Source: Cynocephalus volans
Lineage: Eukaryota > Chordata > Mammalia > Dermoptera > Cynocephalidae
Assembly: GCF_027409185.1 (NCBI RefSeq)
Contig: NC_084470.1
Location: forward strand, 33,159,001-33,223,000
Reading direction: 5' to 3'
Length of the DNA stretch: 64,000 nucleotides
Shown: piece after piece, positions 1 to 10,603 of the stretch
Numbering within the stretch: position 1 is the first letter of the stretch
Layout of the letters: the number at the start of each line of letters is the position of its first letter
Made by a program: the position numbers and the translations under genes
The notes under the pieces: model-generated
What the model saw: only the letters and a program-made list of their open reading frames with translations
The model's database searches: none
Told to the model about the DNA's origin: nothing

Positions 1-87
1 ATTTTTTAAAACAATGTATTGTAGTTTTTATGCACTTACCTCCTCTACTAGATTTTAACCTTCTTCAAGGTTGACACCTAATTTATT

Positions 88-155
88 TTTGTAGATTTAG
101 GAGCTGGCACATAATAAGTGCTTAATAATTGCTTAATAGATGAATGAGCCAATGA
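88..155 (+). repeat. L2 LINE 3'-end fragment
   Basis: Short stretch with the typical L2 tail layout: 'ggcacataataagtgctta' followed by a 'aatagatgaatgag' tail. It is a decayed, 5'-truncated remnant. MIR shares this 3' core, so MIR is the alternative. The rest of 1-507 shows no recognisable gene or repeat. Confidence 0.45.
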
Positions 156-524
156 GCTTTTCAGTCTTAAATCCTAGGATTTAGTCAATATTGTTTAGCT
201 CAGTAACAAGAACTGTTTGCTAGGAGTCAGCCCTCTGTCCAGAACTGGGCTAGGTCTCCTGTGGAAATTGGGAAGTGAAAAAAATATTGTTTGGAAAAAG
301 GTTTGGGCCAATGCAGGCATGGGCTCATTCTGGGGGGAAAATAAATTTAAAAGACAAAAAGAGCTGGTGGAATAGTAGTTATTACTCAATAGGGAAGATA
401 TTCATGGTGTTATGGAAAAACATTGTCGGATTAAGTGATACAAATGGGAAATGTCCTGTATTAGAGGTGGTGGTCATGCATTTGTTTTTGGGTGGGAATG
501 AAATGTATTGAAATAGCAGAATTA

Positions 525-636
525 TTATTATTGTTGTTGTTATTATTCTTGGCAGCTGGCTGGTATGGGGATCTGAAACCTTGATCTTGGTGTTATCAGC
601 ACCATGCATTCTCAAGTGAGCTAACTGGCCAGCCCC
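525..636 (-). repeat. tRNA-Ile-derived SINE (CYN-like monomer)
   Basis: On the minus strand this begins 'ggggctggccagttagctca', a tRNA-Ile-like head with an A box, followed by a B-box-like segment and a short (AAC/AAT)n tail. A perfect 17-bp target site duplication, ttgaaatagcagaatta, flanks it at 508-524 and 637-653, which fixes the boundaries and shows L1-type retroposition. It is not a tRNA gene: it has SINE tail sequence and substitutions in the cloverleaf. The CYN name (colugo) is from memory of the family. Confidence 0.88.
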
Positions 637-653
637 TTGAAATAGCAGAATTA

Positions 654-1035
654 GATGAATGTAAACTGGTCAGCAATAAAACGGATATTGTGGTCAATAA
701 GGTACTTGAGGCTGCAGGTGTATGGTGAAGAGCAGAAGCTCTCTGGTTCAGATATTTTGTCCACTATACCCTAGGGAGAGGGAGACAGGGGTGGGAAGAA
801 GATCTGGAATCTGGAAGAAGTTTGTTCAGAGAACCAAGACTGCAATCACATTTTTCACTACGCTAAGGCTCTCTTTCCCCCAACATAGGGAAACCTTCCC
901 ACTCCATGCAGCAACGCCTCAGTGGTGATGAGCAATAAAAGTTCATGAATTTTCTATTTATTGGTTCTGTAGCAGCTGCTACGGTTAGAGGCTCACAGCT
1001 TGGTACCTCAGCTGTACACACTTTCTGACCCAGTG
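654..1035. other. Unannotated single-copy-looking DNA
   Basis: No gene, RNA or clear repeat recognised. A perfect 14-bp palindrome, gtagcagctgctac, lies at 969-982; it is short enough to be chance. Confidence 0.5.
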
Positions 1036-1039
1036 TGTA

Positions 1040-1295
1040 GCTCTTTTGAAAAATATTTTACAGTGAAAATTCTCAGATATACAAAATAGAGAGATTTTAT
1101 CCATGTACCCATGACCTAGCTTTAACAAATGCCAACACTTTGTGATCTTTTTAAATGAAATTTTAGAGCAAATTCCAGACTCATTTTATTTAATTCAGCA
1201 ATATATCAGTATGCATCTATTACAGATAAGGATATTAAAAATAATATAACCACCAAGACATTATCACAACCAGGGTTGTTCTTAATATGCTCAAG
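1040..1295 (-). repeat. Old L1M 3' UTR remnant
   Basis: Contains the series seen in ancient L1 3' UTRs read antisense: 'atatacaaaatagagag', 'atgtacccatgacctagct', and 'agcaaattccagac'. The same type of sequence recurs at 58990-59350, where it is followed by an ORF2 end; that sets the minus orientation here. No coding part is left. Confidence 0.6.
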
Positions 1296-1571
1296 GACCT
1301 TGCTCCCCTTCCCCCACCCTGTATGTATCAGGCTATATATAATATCACCAGGTATGCCCAAGCCATTGTCTTCCCGAGAGAAGAACCAGCCACTACATAC
1401 ATTCTCCTTGTGCCAGCAGAGTCTTCCATTTGCAAAATACGATCTATGAATAAGTAAGTTTCCTGGCTATTGCCTTTGTCCAGCCTATACCTGATATCGT
1501 AATTAGCAGAAAGATGTATTCAGTCTTTACACTAACCTACTGCTATTTCAAGCCTTGTCCCTCTCTGCCAT
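1296..1571. other. Unannotated DNA
   Basis: Nothing recognisable between the L1M remnant and the next SINE. Confidence 0.4.
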
Positions 1572-1586
1572 GTCAAAAGCGTTCAT

Positions 1587-1745
1587 TTTTTTTTTTTGTG
1601 ACCGGTAAGGGGATTGTAACCCTTGGCTTGGTGTTGCCCGCACCGCGCTCAGCCAGTGAGCGCGCAGGCCATCCCTATATAGGATCCGAACCCGTGGCCT
1701 CAGCGCTGGAGCGCCGCACTCTCCTGAGTGAGCCATGGGGCCCGT
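1587..1745 (-). repeat. Dimeric tRNA-Ile SINE (CYN-like)
   Basis: Read on the minus strand, two tRNA-Ile-like monomers follow one another. The first starts near 1745 (…gggccccatggctcactcag) and includes 'gggttcggatcctatatag'. The second starts around 1670 (gcgctcactggctgagcgcg) and ends 'atccccttaccggtca' before an A-rich tail, which is the T-run at about 1587-1599 on the plus strand. Imperfect 15-bp target duplications lie at 1572-1586 (tcaaaagcgttcatt) and 1746-1760 (ccaaaagggttcatt). The fused dimer is characteristic of the colugo SINE series as I remember it. Confidence 0.85.
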
Positions 1746-1760
1746 CCAAAAGGGTTCATT

Positions 1761-3148
1761 GTAAAAAATCTTAGCTTGAAAGTTCATAGAGACTTTCAAT
1801 CACTGTAAATAATGCCAAGTGTTACTAGATATGGAATCACTTGTTGTGCCTGTCAGTTTTGGGGGAATAAAGAACATTCTTTCTCCTAGTGGTTTTCTGA
1901 GGTAACTTGAGATGCTATTGATCATGGCAACCACCTTGGTTACTCTCTTTGTCAACCAAGACAAAATCCATCTGAATGGAGTAGGATAAGTAAACAGAGT
2001 GGGTACAAAGAATTCTGGCCCTCAAGCATTTATGATCTACTTGGCAAGGTAAAGCACATATGCAAAGATTTAACTATCCGCAAGGTGTTGAAGTTAAGGG
2101 TGTTCATGCTGTAGTCATAAAGAAGAGTGGAAAGCACTTCTAGCTGGAAATAGTCTTAGGTTTTTTGGAGAAGTGAGATTTCACCTGGATTTGACTGCTG
2201 GTCATAACTCATTGTAGGGAGGAAGTAGTAAGGTGTTTGGGGATGTGATGGTTGGTGGGCAGGACAACAGCACAAGCAAACTGTAGATGGGTGAGTGCAC
2301 AGGCCGGGTGCAGGGAAGCATGTGGAACCCAGTGTAGCAGTCACTTGTGGTGACCTGTACCACATATCACCCCCTGCCCATCTGATTTCAGGTCAAGTGA
2401 GCTAGACAGTTCCATGCACATTGTCAGTGTCCCACCTTAAGTGTCTTTATAAGGTCGCTCTGCTTTTGGCCTCAGGTGTTTCTCTGATGCCTGAAAGGCT
2501 GCTCAGCATAGCCGAGGCAGTTCATAAATGCATAGGAGTCAATGTCTGTGCAGGCACCCTTCAACTAATGGAGGTGAAAGGCAGAGGAAAACAAAATGTC
2601 CCAGAGTTGTCACAAGGACAATTCTGAGATGCACTCTGTGTGGTTTCTCACAGAGCTCCAAGGGGACTGAACCTCGCTGACCACAGTGGTCTCCAGCTCA
2701 ACCACATATCTTTGCACTGGTTTACCCTCCTTCTTGTTGCCCTTCCGCTGCCCCATGCTCCTGCTCTCTGAGAATTGCCTCCAAAATACAGTTCCTGAAT
2801 CCAGTCTCTTGTTGCAGACTCTGCTTTTGGGAGAAACCAAACTAAGACAACCAGATCTGTAGAAATGAGGCAATACTCCAGGGACATAGTGAAAAATCAA
2901 TCCAGAATGATAGGTTGCTGAAGACTTGTTATACTTTCTTTCTAATTAAAACAAAGTTATTCCTACTTACCATTTGCTTTCTGCTTGCTTTTTCCTTGAT
3001 GTTGTTTGGAGAAGTAAAAATGGAAATAATACTTTTAGATTATGATATTCATGGAACTAGGCATGGCCTGTAGTTTAGCATGAATTCTATGTTTAAGGAT
3101 TCTGTCCCACTATCTCTCTTCGTTGTAGTAAATGACAATCCATTTTTT
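1761..3148. other. Unannotated intergenic DNA
   Basis: No gene supported; reading frames are short and stop-rich. The stretch 2770-2860 ('actctgcttttgggagaaac' followed by 'caaactaagaca') looks like the 3' edge of an old LTR, but I cannot assign a family or boundaries. Confidence 0.4.
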
Positions 3149-3149
3149 T

Positions 3150-3935
3150 CTGTTGTTCAGGCCAAAAATGTTGGAGTTCTCTCTGACCCTTCTTTGTTTG
3201 TTTGTTTGTTTGTTTTTACAACCCACATCTGATTTGTCAGAAAATCCCAACCTGGCAATTTCTTAGCACCTTCACTCTACTCCTCTGGTTTAAGCCACAG
3301 TTATCTCTCACCTAGATTGGTGCAAGAGAATTCTGTCTGGTCTCACTGCTTCTGCCCTCAACTCCCTACAGTTTATTCTCAACAAAAAAGCCAGAGAGAT
3401 TCTGTAAAAGTATACATCAGATCACGTCTTTCTAATCCTCAGCATCCTCCTATGGTTTTCTATCCTATTTGAGAAGCCAAAGTTCTTAAAATAACTGAGT
3501 AAACACCAAGTTTTTTGCATGATCGTTCTTCTCTTTGCTTCTCTGACTTTTCTCTTACTACTCATACCCTTGCTTATTCCACTTCAGCACATTGACCTCA
3601 TTGCTGCAATTCAGATGGGCCAGCATGCTCCCAACTTGGGGTCTTTGCATTTAAGTAACCTTCCCCTGGAAAGCTTCCCCCCTCCCGTATGGCCACACGC
3701 TCATTTCCCCACCTCCTGGGGCGTTTGCTTACCTGTCATTTTTTTTAGCGAGTCCTTTCCTGGCTTCCCTACCTAAAATAGCAACCCTTGCCTGGACACG
3801 TCAGTTTTCCTCCCCCTGCTTTATTTTTCCCTTTAATACTTTTCTCTCACAGGTATGTATTTTACTCATTTTTTTCTCCCTTCTGGGAGGCAAGCTCCAT
3901 GAGGGAGCTCAATAAATATATGTTGAAAGAACAAA
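3150..3935 (+). repeat. L2 LINE 3' portion (~0.8 kb)
   Basis: A long colinear match to the 3' region of mammalian L2 as I know it. In order: the 'ttggtgcaagagaattctg' stretch, 'agagattctgtaaaagtata', 'ggggtctttgcatttaagta', the polypyrimidine-rich block near 3660-3790, 'ggcaagctccatgagg', and 'gctcaataaatatatgttga' at the end. A (TTTG)n run at about 3196-3217 is a later microsatellite. No open frame of useful length remains. This is one of the longest ancient repeats in the window. Confidence 0.8.
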
Positions 3936-5962
3936 CAAAGATAATGTAAAGTTTTTCCTCCATTTAAGGTGTCCCATTAGTGAGGCTGAGATGTAATGAG
4001 ATCTATGAACTGTTTCTTTCCCTCTAGCAAGAAGCCACAGATGTTGGCTTCACCCAGCATTCCTGAATTACTCCTTCTGTGGTCTTTGGTCTTGGTTGTC
4101 TCCCTCCTAGCAGATTTTCTGGTATGTGGCTGCCATCTATTCTCAGCACATGACTGACCCAGCATCTGTTCTTTTTGTACTGAATACAGTGCTGGGGGAA
4201 GAGCAGTAGAAAATTTACTATCTCCACTATATCACAGGCTTACCTTTGGGGAGTGATTGCGTGGGTAGAAAGAGAGAGAAAGAGAATAAATCGGGTGGAA
4301 GTACTTGGGTTGTTTGTATAAAAGATTGAGCAGATCAAGGCATGATTGTGAATGGGAGAAGTGGTTATGTACCACAGTGTCCTCCAGAGTTTTCAAGATT
4401 AGAGGGAGCTATCTATTATAATAGCAGGAAATGAAGTATTCGTCCTATGGGGACTTTTTTACTTTTTAGTGAATAATTGTTAGTTCCAGTGGTTGAATCT
4501 GGCTTAATTTCTCTTGCATTCCTAGGACTGTAGCCTTTGTTAGTAAAACCAGTACAGTACAAAGATGTGTATACTAATAAACATCTGCCAGTTCAGATCA
4601 TTTGGATTTTTTTTCTAGGGATGTGTAGAGGGTGGTTGGAGGGTAAGGAGGTGGGAGTGGCTTTTGAAGAGGACCTATTAGCTGTGAATTTTGAAAAACT
4701 ATGTCATTACTTTATTGTTTTACTTTATTTACACAAATGTATAAATAAAAAAAGGAAAATGTAACTTCCAGACTTAGCACTATATCTTTTTAAGAATCTG
4801 ATCTTTGCTAATTGTAGTTATTGGTTTAATGACAACATAGATTTGTTAATTAGGGCATGCGGATTTCCATGACAATAAACCTTAAATATATAATGGTTCA
4901 AACATAATAGAAACTTATTTATTGTTCATGTAATAGTAGTGAGAATGTAAACAAGTTAGCAGACAGCTCCCCTTTACTCAGTCATTCAGAGACCCAGACT
5001 AATAGAGTCTCTATCATATATAGGTTTCCAAGGAGGCTCTGGGTTTTCTTTTTCTTTTTTCCTTTTAGTTGTTTGGTAGGGGAAAGGAGCAGTGCTGAAC
5101 ATGCATGGAAATTTTTATGTGCCAAGTTTGAAAGCAGTATGCATAATTTTTTCTTACATTCATTTGGTTGGCTAGAATTCAGGTGCATGGTCATAGCTAA
5201 TTTCAAAGAAGTCTAGATAATGTAGTCATTTAACTTGCATTCCCTAAAAAATAGAATCTGAAGAAAGGACTAACTGCTAATGCTTTATTTAAATGATATA
5301 AGTCCAGAGCAGCAAGAGTGAGAGAAAAGGGAAGTGAGGCAGGGAAGTATGGTAAACAGTGCAAGGTAACATGCTGGATATTACTTCATGACACACTGAA
5401 AAGGATAGCGGGTCAGTCAGCAGGCCAGCCCACTTGGACAGGCTTTGTGGCAAAATTATGATTCAGAACATTCCATGGTAGTGAAGGGAAAGAATTTATC
5501 TTCCTAGATCTCTCCCATCTCTTGCTTCTCACCGCTCAAAGTTTGCCTCACAGGAAGTTAACTCCTCAATGCTACTGGTTTGTATTATCCAACACCTTCA
5601 ACAGCTTCTCAGAAGTCAAAAACTAATGCTGCATGGTGTGGTATTACATCTAAATCTGAGTCAGAAAGTGGCAGAAGACAGAGACTCTGGAGTTGTCTCA
5701 GTGGTCTTTGAGAGAAAAAATTCCGAAGTCTACACTGAGTAGGTTGGTTGTGGTAGCAGCTCTCTGGAAGACAAGTGAAGCCAATAGCATATGAAAATTT
5801 GCAAAAAGATGTGCCTTATACAGTCTACCCCTTGCATCATTCAGATCTATTTGCACCCTCCAATTATATATGATTTACAAACTAAACATGGGAACTTTTT
5901 GTTGTTGTTAGAACAAGAGAACACCATGTCTTTCTGTAAAGTAGAGATACAAATGCAATCAG
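3936..5962. other. Unannotated DNA with possible ancient repeat
   Basis: No gene recognised. The interval 4860-5040 ('aatggttcaaacataataga' then 'aacttatttattgttcatgt', later 'gacccagact') resembles an old mammal-wide interspersed element whose family I cannot name. The remainder looks single-copy. Confidence 0.35.
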
Positions 5963-6310
5963 TACTATGGTTTAAATGTCCTCTCCAAAATTCATGTTAA
6001 AATTGAATTGCTGCTGCGATGGTATTAAGTGGTGGAACCTTTAAGACGTGATTAAATCATAAGGACTTTGCTCTCATTAATTATCATGGGAGTTCAGCCC
6101 CCCTTTTCTCTCTCTGTCTCATGCACGAGCTTCCTCACCATTTGACACCTTCTGCCATGTTATGATGCAGCAAGAAGAGCTTCACCAGATGCAATCCCTC
6201 AATCTTGGATTTCCTTGCCTCCAGAACTATGAGCCAAATAAAATTCTATAGTCTATAAATTACTCAGTCTAAGGTATCATCTTATAGCAACAGCAAAATG
6301 GACTGAGAGA
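5963..6310 (+). mobile_element. MaLR 5' LTR (MLT1/MST-like)
   Basis: Left LTR of a two-LTR MaLR element. Recognisable blocks are 'atggtttaaatgtcctctcc' at the start, 'gtggaacctttaagacgtga', 'cttctgccatgttatgatgc', the polyadenylation context 'gagccaaataaaattc', and the end 'agcaaaatggactgagaga'. The same order recurs at 10604-10974. The expected 5' TG is mutated to TA. Flanking atcag here and accag after the 3' LTR agree with a decayed 5-bp target duplication. Confidence 0.8.
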
Positions 6311-6990
6311 AAATTGGTATTGAGAAGTGGGGCTGTTGCTATAACATATACCTAAAAATGTGAAAGCATCTTTGGAACTGGGTAATGAATACAATGGAAG
6401 AATTTGAAGGAACAGGCTAGAAAAAGCCTAGATTGCCATAAATGGGCCACTAAGGGAGGTTCTGGGGAGACCTCAGAAGAGGACAAGAAATGTAGACAAA
6501 GTCTGGAATTTCTTAGGGATTACTTAAGTGGTTGTGACCAGAATATAGCAGAAATATGGATGGCAAAGGTTATTTTGATGAGGTCTCAGATAGAAATGAA
6601 GGAACAAGGTATTGGAAACTGGAGTAAAAGGCCAGCATTGTTGTACATTTCATGTTGTGAGGCTGTGCTCTAACCATCTGAACTAACCGGCCAACCCTCC
6701 GTGTACATTTGACAAAAACCTGGAAGATTGTGTCCATGTCCTAAGACTTTATAAAATGCAGAACTTAAGAGTGATGAACAATGATATCTGGCAGAAGAAA
6801 TATTTAAGCAGAAAAGCATTCAGGCTATTGCATGGCTACTTTTAACTTCATACAGTGAGATGTCAGAGAAAAAATGACTTGAAGACATAATTTATACTTA
6901 AAAGAGAATCAGAACAAAAAAGACTTGTAAAACTTGCAACCTAGCCATATAAAGAGTAAAAAGGCATGTTTAGGAGAGCAAACCAAGTGT
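6311..6990 (+). mobile_element. MaLR internal region, 5' part
   Basis: Begins 'aaattggtattgagaagtgg' followed by 'gctgttgctataacatatac', the usual start of MST/THE1/MLT1-type internal sequence just after the 5' LTR. It also has 'ctttggaactgggtaatga' and 'ctagaaaaagcctagattgc'. MaLR internal regions are largely non-coding in mammals, and there is no useful frame here. The region is cut by a SINE fragment at ~6652-6700 and by the ERV starting at 6996; it resumes at 9635. Confidence 0.75.
6652..6700 (-). repeat. Truncated tRNA-Ile SINE head
   Basis: Reverse complement reads 'ggttggccggttagttcaga' then 'tggttagagcacagcc', the first ~45 nt of the tRNA-Ile-like SINE including the A box. The body and tail are missing. 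A short direct repeat, tgtacattt, flanks it at about 6642-6650 and 6702-6710, suggesting an insertion inside the MaLR. Confidence 0.6.
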
Positions 6991-6995
6991 ATGGC

Positions 6996-7446
6996 TGTAG
7001 AGCTAGGGCTGGGTCTGGAGCTCACAGACCCTTCGAGCCCATTCACAAACTCTTCACATGCAGGTCTATGAGCTAGCTAGGTAACCAGCAAAAAAGTCCT
7101 TGGAAACTTGGTTAAAGAAAGAATAGACTTTATTCAGCATATGCACATCTAATACCTAGGCAATCCAAAGAGAAACTCAGAAACTCCACTGCTGCCAGCA
7201 GAGTCCAAAGAAAAACTGAGCAGCAGCCAGCAAAGTAAACATGCTCTATTTTTAGACTTCAGCTCTACTGGCCAGCACTGCTTCACAAATTGCAGAACAC
7301 ATAATAGCAACAAAACTAAAAAGATACATTGGTGCGCATGCACACTAACTCCACCCCCACACAACATGTTTACAAGAAATGTGCTGCATGACCCCCAACT
7401 GGACCTGAGTCGAGGGAGCCTGACTAAACTATTCTATTTTCCCCAC
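6996..7446 (-). mobile_element. ERV 3' LTR (plus-strand left)
   Basis: One of a matched LTR pair (partner 9188-9629) in minus orientation. The element-sense start is near 7446 (…gtggggaaaatagaat) and the end is …ctagctctaca at 6996. On the element strand the polyadenylation signal context is 'aataaagtctattct'. The canonical TG start appears as aGTGGGG, a point change relative to the partner. No polypurine tract is visible just upstream, so the 3' internal end has probably been lost. The target duplication atggc is at 6991-6995. Confidence 0.85.
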
Positions 7447-7898
7447 TGATATCTTACCTGCCTTGGGGCCCAACAAGGCCATACAAGCAGAAGAACAGTA
7501 ACTCTCTGACTTTGGCAGTGGTCCCACAAGATCCACCTGCCAACATGTCAGGGCATTCTCACATGAGTTATCTGCCCATCAGGGGCACCGATCTGCTCAT
7601 CAGGAGCACATCTGCCCATCAGGGGTATTCTTTCTCAGGTTTATGTGGCACCCAGAAAGCCATCAACCACCCGGTCTTGCAGCCAGCATGCTGCATTCTC
7701 CAATGTAGCCACCCAGCTATATCAGCTGTTGGAGCTCTCTCCAGCCACCTTACCTTAGCCAGCACATCAGCTTCATCATTGCCAATTCAACATGAGGCCT
7801 CTGGTCCTCACCTGCCCCCAAAAGATGAGCAGCTTGGCCTGCTCCCTAGTCAAAATGGGACAGTTCATCCGCCTCCCTGGGAGCAATCAAAAAGTCTT

Positions 7899-8588
7899 TT
7901 AAATCCACGAGTGTACCTTACTACCTGTTTCTGGACATTTAGTGAAGTGCTGTTCAGAGCGCAATTGCTGCCACAAGGCAAACAGAACCACATTTGGCTC
8001 CTGGTCAATTTTCTTTCTGTCAACCCCTGCTGCAAGCAAGTCAAGCCACATCTGCTTACAGCTAGTCTTGCTTAGTCCCTTTGGGATAAAATCACGAGTA
8101 TTTCTTTGGGGTTTGATCTTAGCCACCTTTTGGGCCCCCTTTGCTTGTCTCCTATCCTCTACTTCACCCAAGCTGGCTATCATGGTCATTACCTCATGTA
8201 TAGGATGACCAATGTATGGGGCCAGGATGGCCATCAGTGACCTAAGGATGTTGATGGGGCATTCTGCAGCACTATGTCTCTCATGCTTCCTGTAAAATTT
8301 TCATCATCTGGGCCATGAGTGTTCACATTAAACATGGACTGCCTCATCCCCAGCTCTCAAATTATTTGAACTAACTCAGCATGTTTGCCATTTACTAAGA
8401 ACCTTGGGCAGTTCTCCAGCATTTGCCCACATGGTTCGGGCAGCTGCACTCGCCCATTCCATGAAGGAGTGATTACCTGGCCCTTGTGCATACTTGGGGC
8501 TGTTCTGCAGCTGCTGCCTCAGGGATGGGTGCATGGTGATGGAGGCCAATTTCTCCATCTCCTCACCAGAGCATGTCACACTATCCAC
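7899..8588 (-). pseudogene. ERV gag-like remnant, broken
   Basis: Two minus-strand open segments lie in the interior of the ERV: 8376-8588 (about 70 codons) and 7899-8234 (about 111 codons). They are in line with the LTR orientation and sit where gag is expected after the leader. Between and after them the frame is interrupted by stops and shifts, so no complete Gag is encoded. The composition (charged, Gln- and Lys-rich, with a Trp-Ala-containing helix-like stretch) is compatible with a capsid-type Gag, but I see no diagnostic zinc-knuckle (CCHC) motif. A longer open frame on the opposite strand (7512-8075) is treated as a shadow. Confidence 0.45.
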
Positions 8589-9163
8589 CCCTAGGTCCCA
8601 TAACTGTAACAGTCAAGCAGCCAGGGGCTCCCCCTGTTTCTGCCAAAACTGTCTTCCCAAGTCAACTAATTCAACCTGGGTATATGGGACATAGGTAGTG
8701 AATTGGGTCACCTGTGGATTGCCCACTGGTTGTCCACCTGGTCACATAGGCTTCTCATGTTTCACTTTCTGGTGCATGACAGGTTGTGCGTGGAGATGCA
8801 CAGTCACCCCCAACTCACCACTGGGTTTGTTGTCTTCCCTGGTGTGAGAGGCTGGAGGGGCCAGTCACTGCACGTCATCCTCCAGGACAATTGTCTGTGC
8901 TTCCAACAACTCTGCTTTCTTCTTCAGCTCTCTATCAGTTTGCAGCATAGTGAGCCACTGGGCACCACATGCTCAAGGGAAGCCACATTTCCTCCCCCTC
9001 CCAAGGGGCCCTCTGCTGTAGGGCCTTGTCTATGCTGGTTTGCATTACAGTGAAAAGCAACCAGATCCCGGTCAACAGGAAAGTGGCCATAGGGCACAAC
9101 ATATTCCAGAGTAGCCACATTTCCTCTTTCTTCCAAGGGCTTCTTGGCTCTTGCACCTGCTCA

Positions 9164-9185
9164 GAATCCTGCTATGACTATACCA
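9164..9185 (-). other. ERV primer-binding site, tRNA-Ser-like
   Basis: Immediately inside the 5' LTR, after a 2-nt spacer, the element strand reads 'tggtatagtcatagcagg' then 'attc'. A retroviral primer site starts with TGG and is complementary to a tRNA 3' end. The pattern TGG..TAGTC..GCAGGATTC best fits mammalian tRNA-Ser (AGA-type), with a 2-nt insertion and a few substitutions. tRNA-Ser priming is known for the HERV-S/ERVL side of class III elements. The call is by eye. Confidence 0.45.
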
Positions 9186-9187
9186 AT

Positions 9188-9629
9188 TGTAGAGCTAGGG
9201 CTGGGTCTAGAGCTCACAGACCCCTCAAGCCCATTGTCAAACCCTTCACATGCAGGTCTATGAGCTAGGTAACAGGAAAAAGGTCCTTGAAGCCTTGGTT
9301 GAAGAAAAAATAGTCTTTATTCAGCACATACACGTCTAAGAGTTAGGCAGTACAGAGAGAAACTCAACTGCTACAGGCAAAGTCCAAAGGAAAACTGAAC
9401 AGCTGTCAGCAGAGTAAACATGCTCTATTTTTAGAGGGGGCTCTGCAGCCAGCTTCTGCTTCACAAACTGAAGAACACGCAATAGCAATAAAACTAAAAA
9501 GATACATTGGTTCACATGTGCACTAACTCCACCCACACACAACTTGTTTACAGGAAATGTGCTGCACCACACCTAACCAGACCTGGGGTGGGGGGCGGGG
9601 GATGACTAAACTATTCTATTTTCCCCACA
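9188..9629 (-). mobile_element. ERV 5' LTR (plus-strand right)
   Basis: Partner of the LTR at 6996-7446, alignable over its whole length with scattered differences and small indels. On the element strand it starts TGTGGGGAAAATAG at 9629 and ends …CTAGCTCTACA at 9188, so it has intact TG…CA ends. The target duplication atggc at 9630-9634 repeats 6991-6995. A G-rich run at about 9587-9611 is specific to this copy. Divergence between the pair would date the insertion. Confidence 0.85.
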
Positions 9630-9634
9630 ATGGC

Positions 9635-10603
9635 CAAGTGACAATTTGCTAAAGAGATTAGTATTAATGGAAGGAAGCCAGTTTATATTTAGCAAGACAG
9701 TGAGAGAATGACCTTGAAGGCATTTTAAAGATCTTTGAGGAAGCCCCTCCCTTCACAGACCCAGAGTTCTAGGAAGGCAGAATAGTTTTGGGAAATGGGC
9801 CTGAAGTGTTCCTCCACAGGCTTGCTTTCCAGGGCTGCCTCGGATCTCTGCTTCCCGAATTTCTGCACAGTACCCCTCAGCCACCCCAGCTGTGGCTCAA
9901 ATGTGCTCAGATGTGGCTTGAACTACCACTCCAGAGAGCACAAGCAGTAAGCCTTGGAGGCGTCCATGTAGTGCTAACTCTGCAGGTGTGCCGAATTCAA
10001 GAGATGTGGGGACATGGCTTCCTCCACTTAGATTTCAAAAGATGTCATGGACAGCCTGGGGGCCCAGACAGAAACCTGCTTCAGGGGCAGAGTCATTACA
10101 GAGAATTCCAACTAGGATAATGCCTTGTGGTGCCATGGGAGTGGGGCAGCCCCCAAGACCTGTAGGGACACTAGCGTGCAACTCCAGCCTGGGAATGCAA
10201 CAGACACAAGACTTCAACAAGTGAGGGCTCCTGGGTGAACTCAGCCCAGCAAAACCATAGGGGACAGGGATGCCTGAAGCCTTGGGGGCTCAACCCCACT
10301 CCATTGTGCCCAGGATGTGGGACATGGAGTCAAAGCAGATTATTCTCCATCTTTAAGACTTAATGTTGTTTTCCTTGTTGGGTTTCAGACTTACTTTTGA
10401 TTTCACAGGCTCACAGATGAATGGAATTTGCCTCAGGGTGAATTATGCCTTGAATCTCACCCATATCTGATTTAGATGAGAGTTGAGACTTTGGACTTTT
10501 GAATTGATGCTGGAACAAGATAAGACTTTTGAGGGCTATTGGGATGAAATGAATGTATTTTGCATGTGAGAAGGACATAAGTTTTGGGGGTCCAGGAATG
10601 AAA
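9635..10603 (+). mobile_element. MaLR internal region, 3' part
   Basis: The MST/THE1-type interior resumes directly after the ERV target duplication: 'gacaatttgctaaagagatt' and 'ggaagccagtttat', 'gttttgggaaatgggcctga', through to a purine-rich end 'gttttgggggtccaggaatg' just before the 3' LTR. No coding capacity is recognised; the reading frames here are short and overlap on both strands. Confidence 0.7.

Larger units (their letters stand above)
7447..9187 (-). mobile_element. ERV internal region, truncated
   Basis: About 1.74 kb lies between the two LTRs, far shorter than a full retroviral interior (usually 5-8 kb). The element-sense order is a primer-site-like sequence next to the 5' LTR, a leader with a tandem duplication (8954-9160), then gag-like frames (~8590 down to 7899). 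No recognisable protease, reverse transcriptase, integrase or envelope follows before the 3' LTR. The element therefore looks like a non-autonomous or internally deleted provirus. The 5-bp target duplication and the gag-like content suggest a class III (ERVL/ERV-S-like) element; this is inference. Confidence 0.7.

Noticed and set aside
7512..8075. 187-codon plus-strand open frame, the longest in the window
   Set aside because: It lies antisense to the gag-like part of the minus-strand ERV, with no domain, splice sites or promoter of its own. Treated as a shadow.
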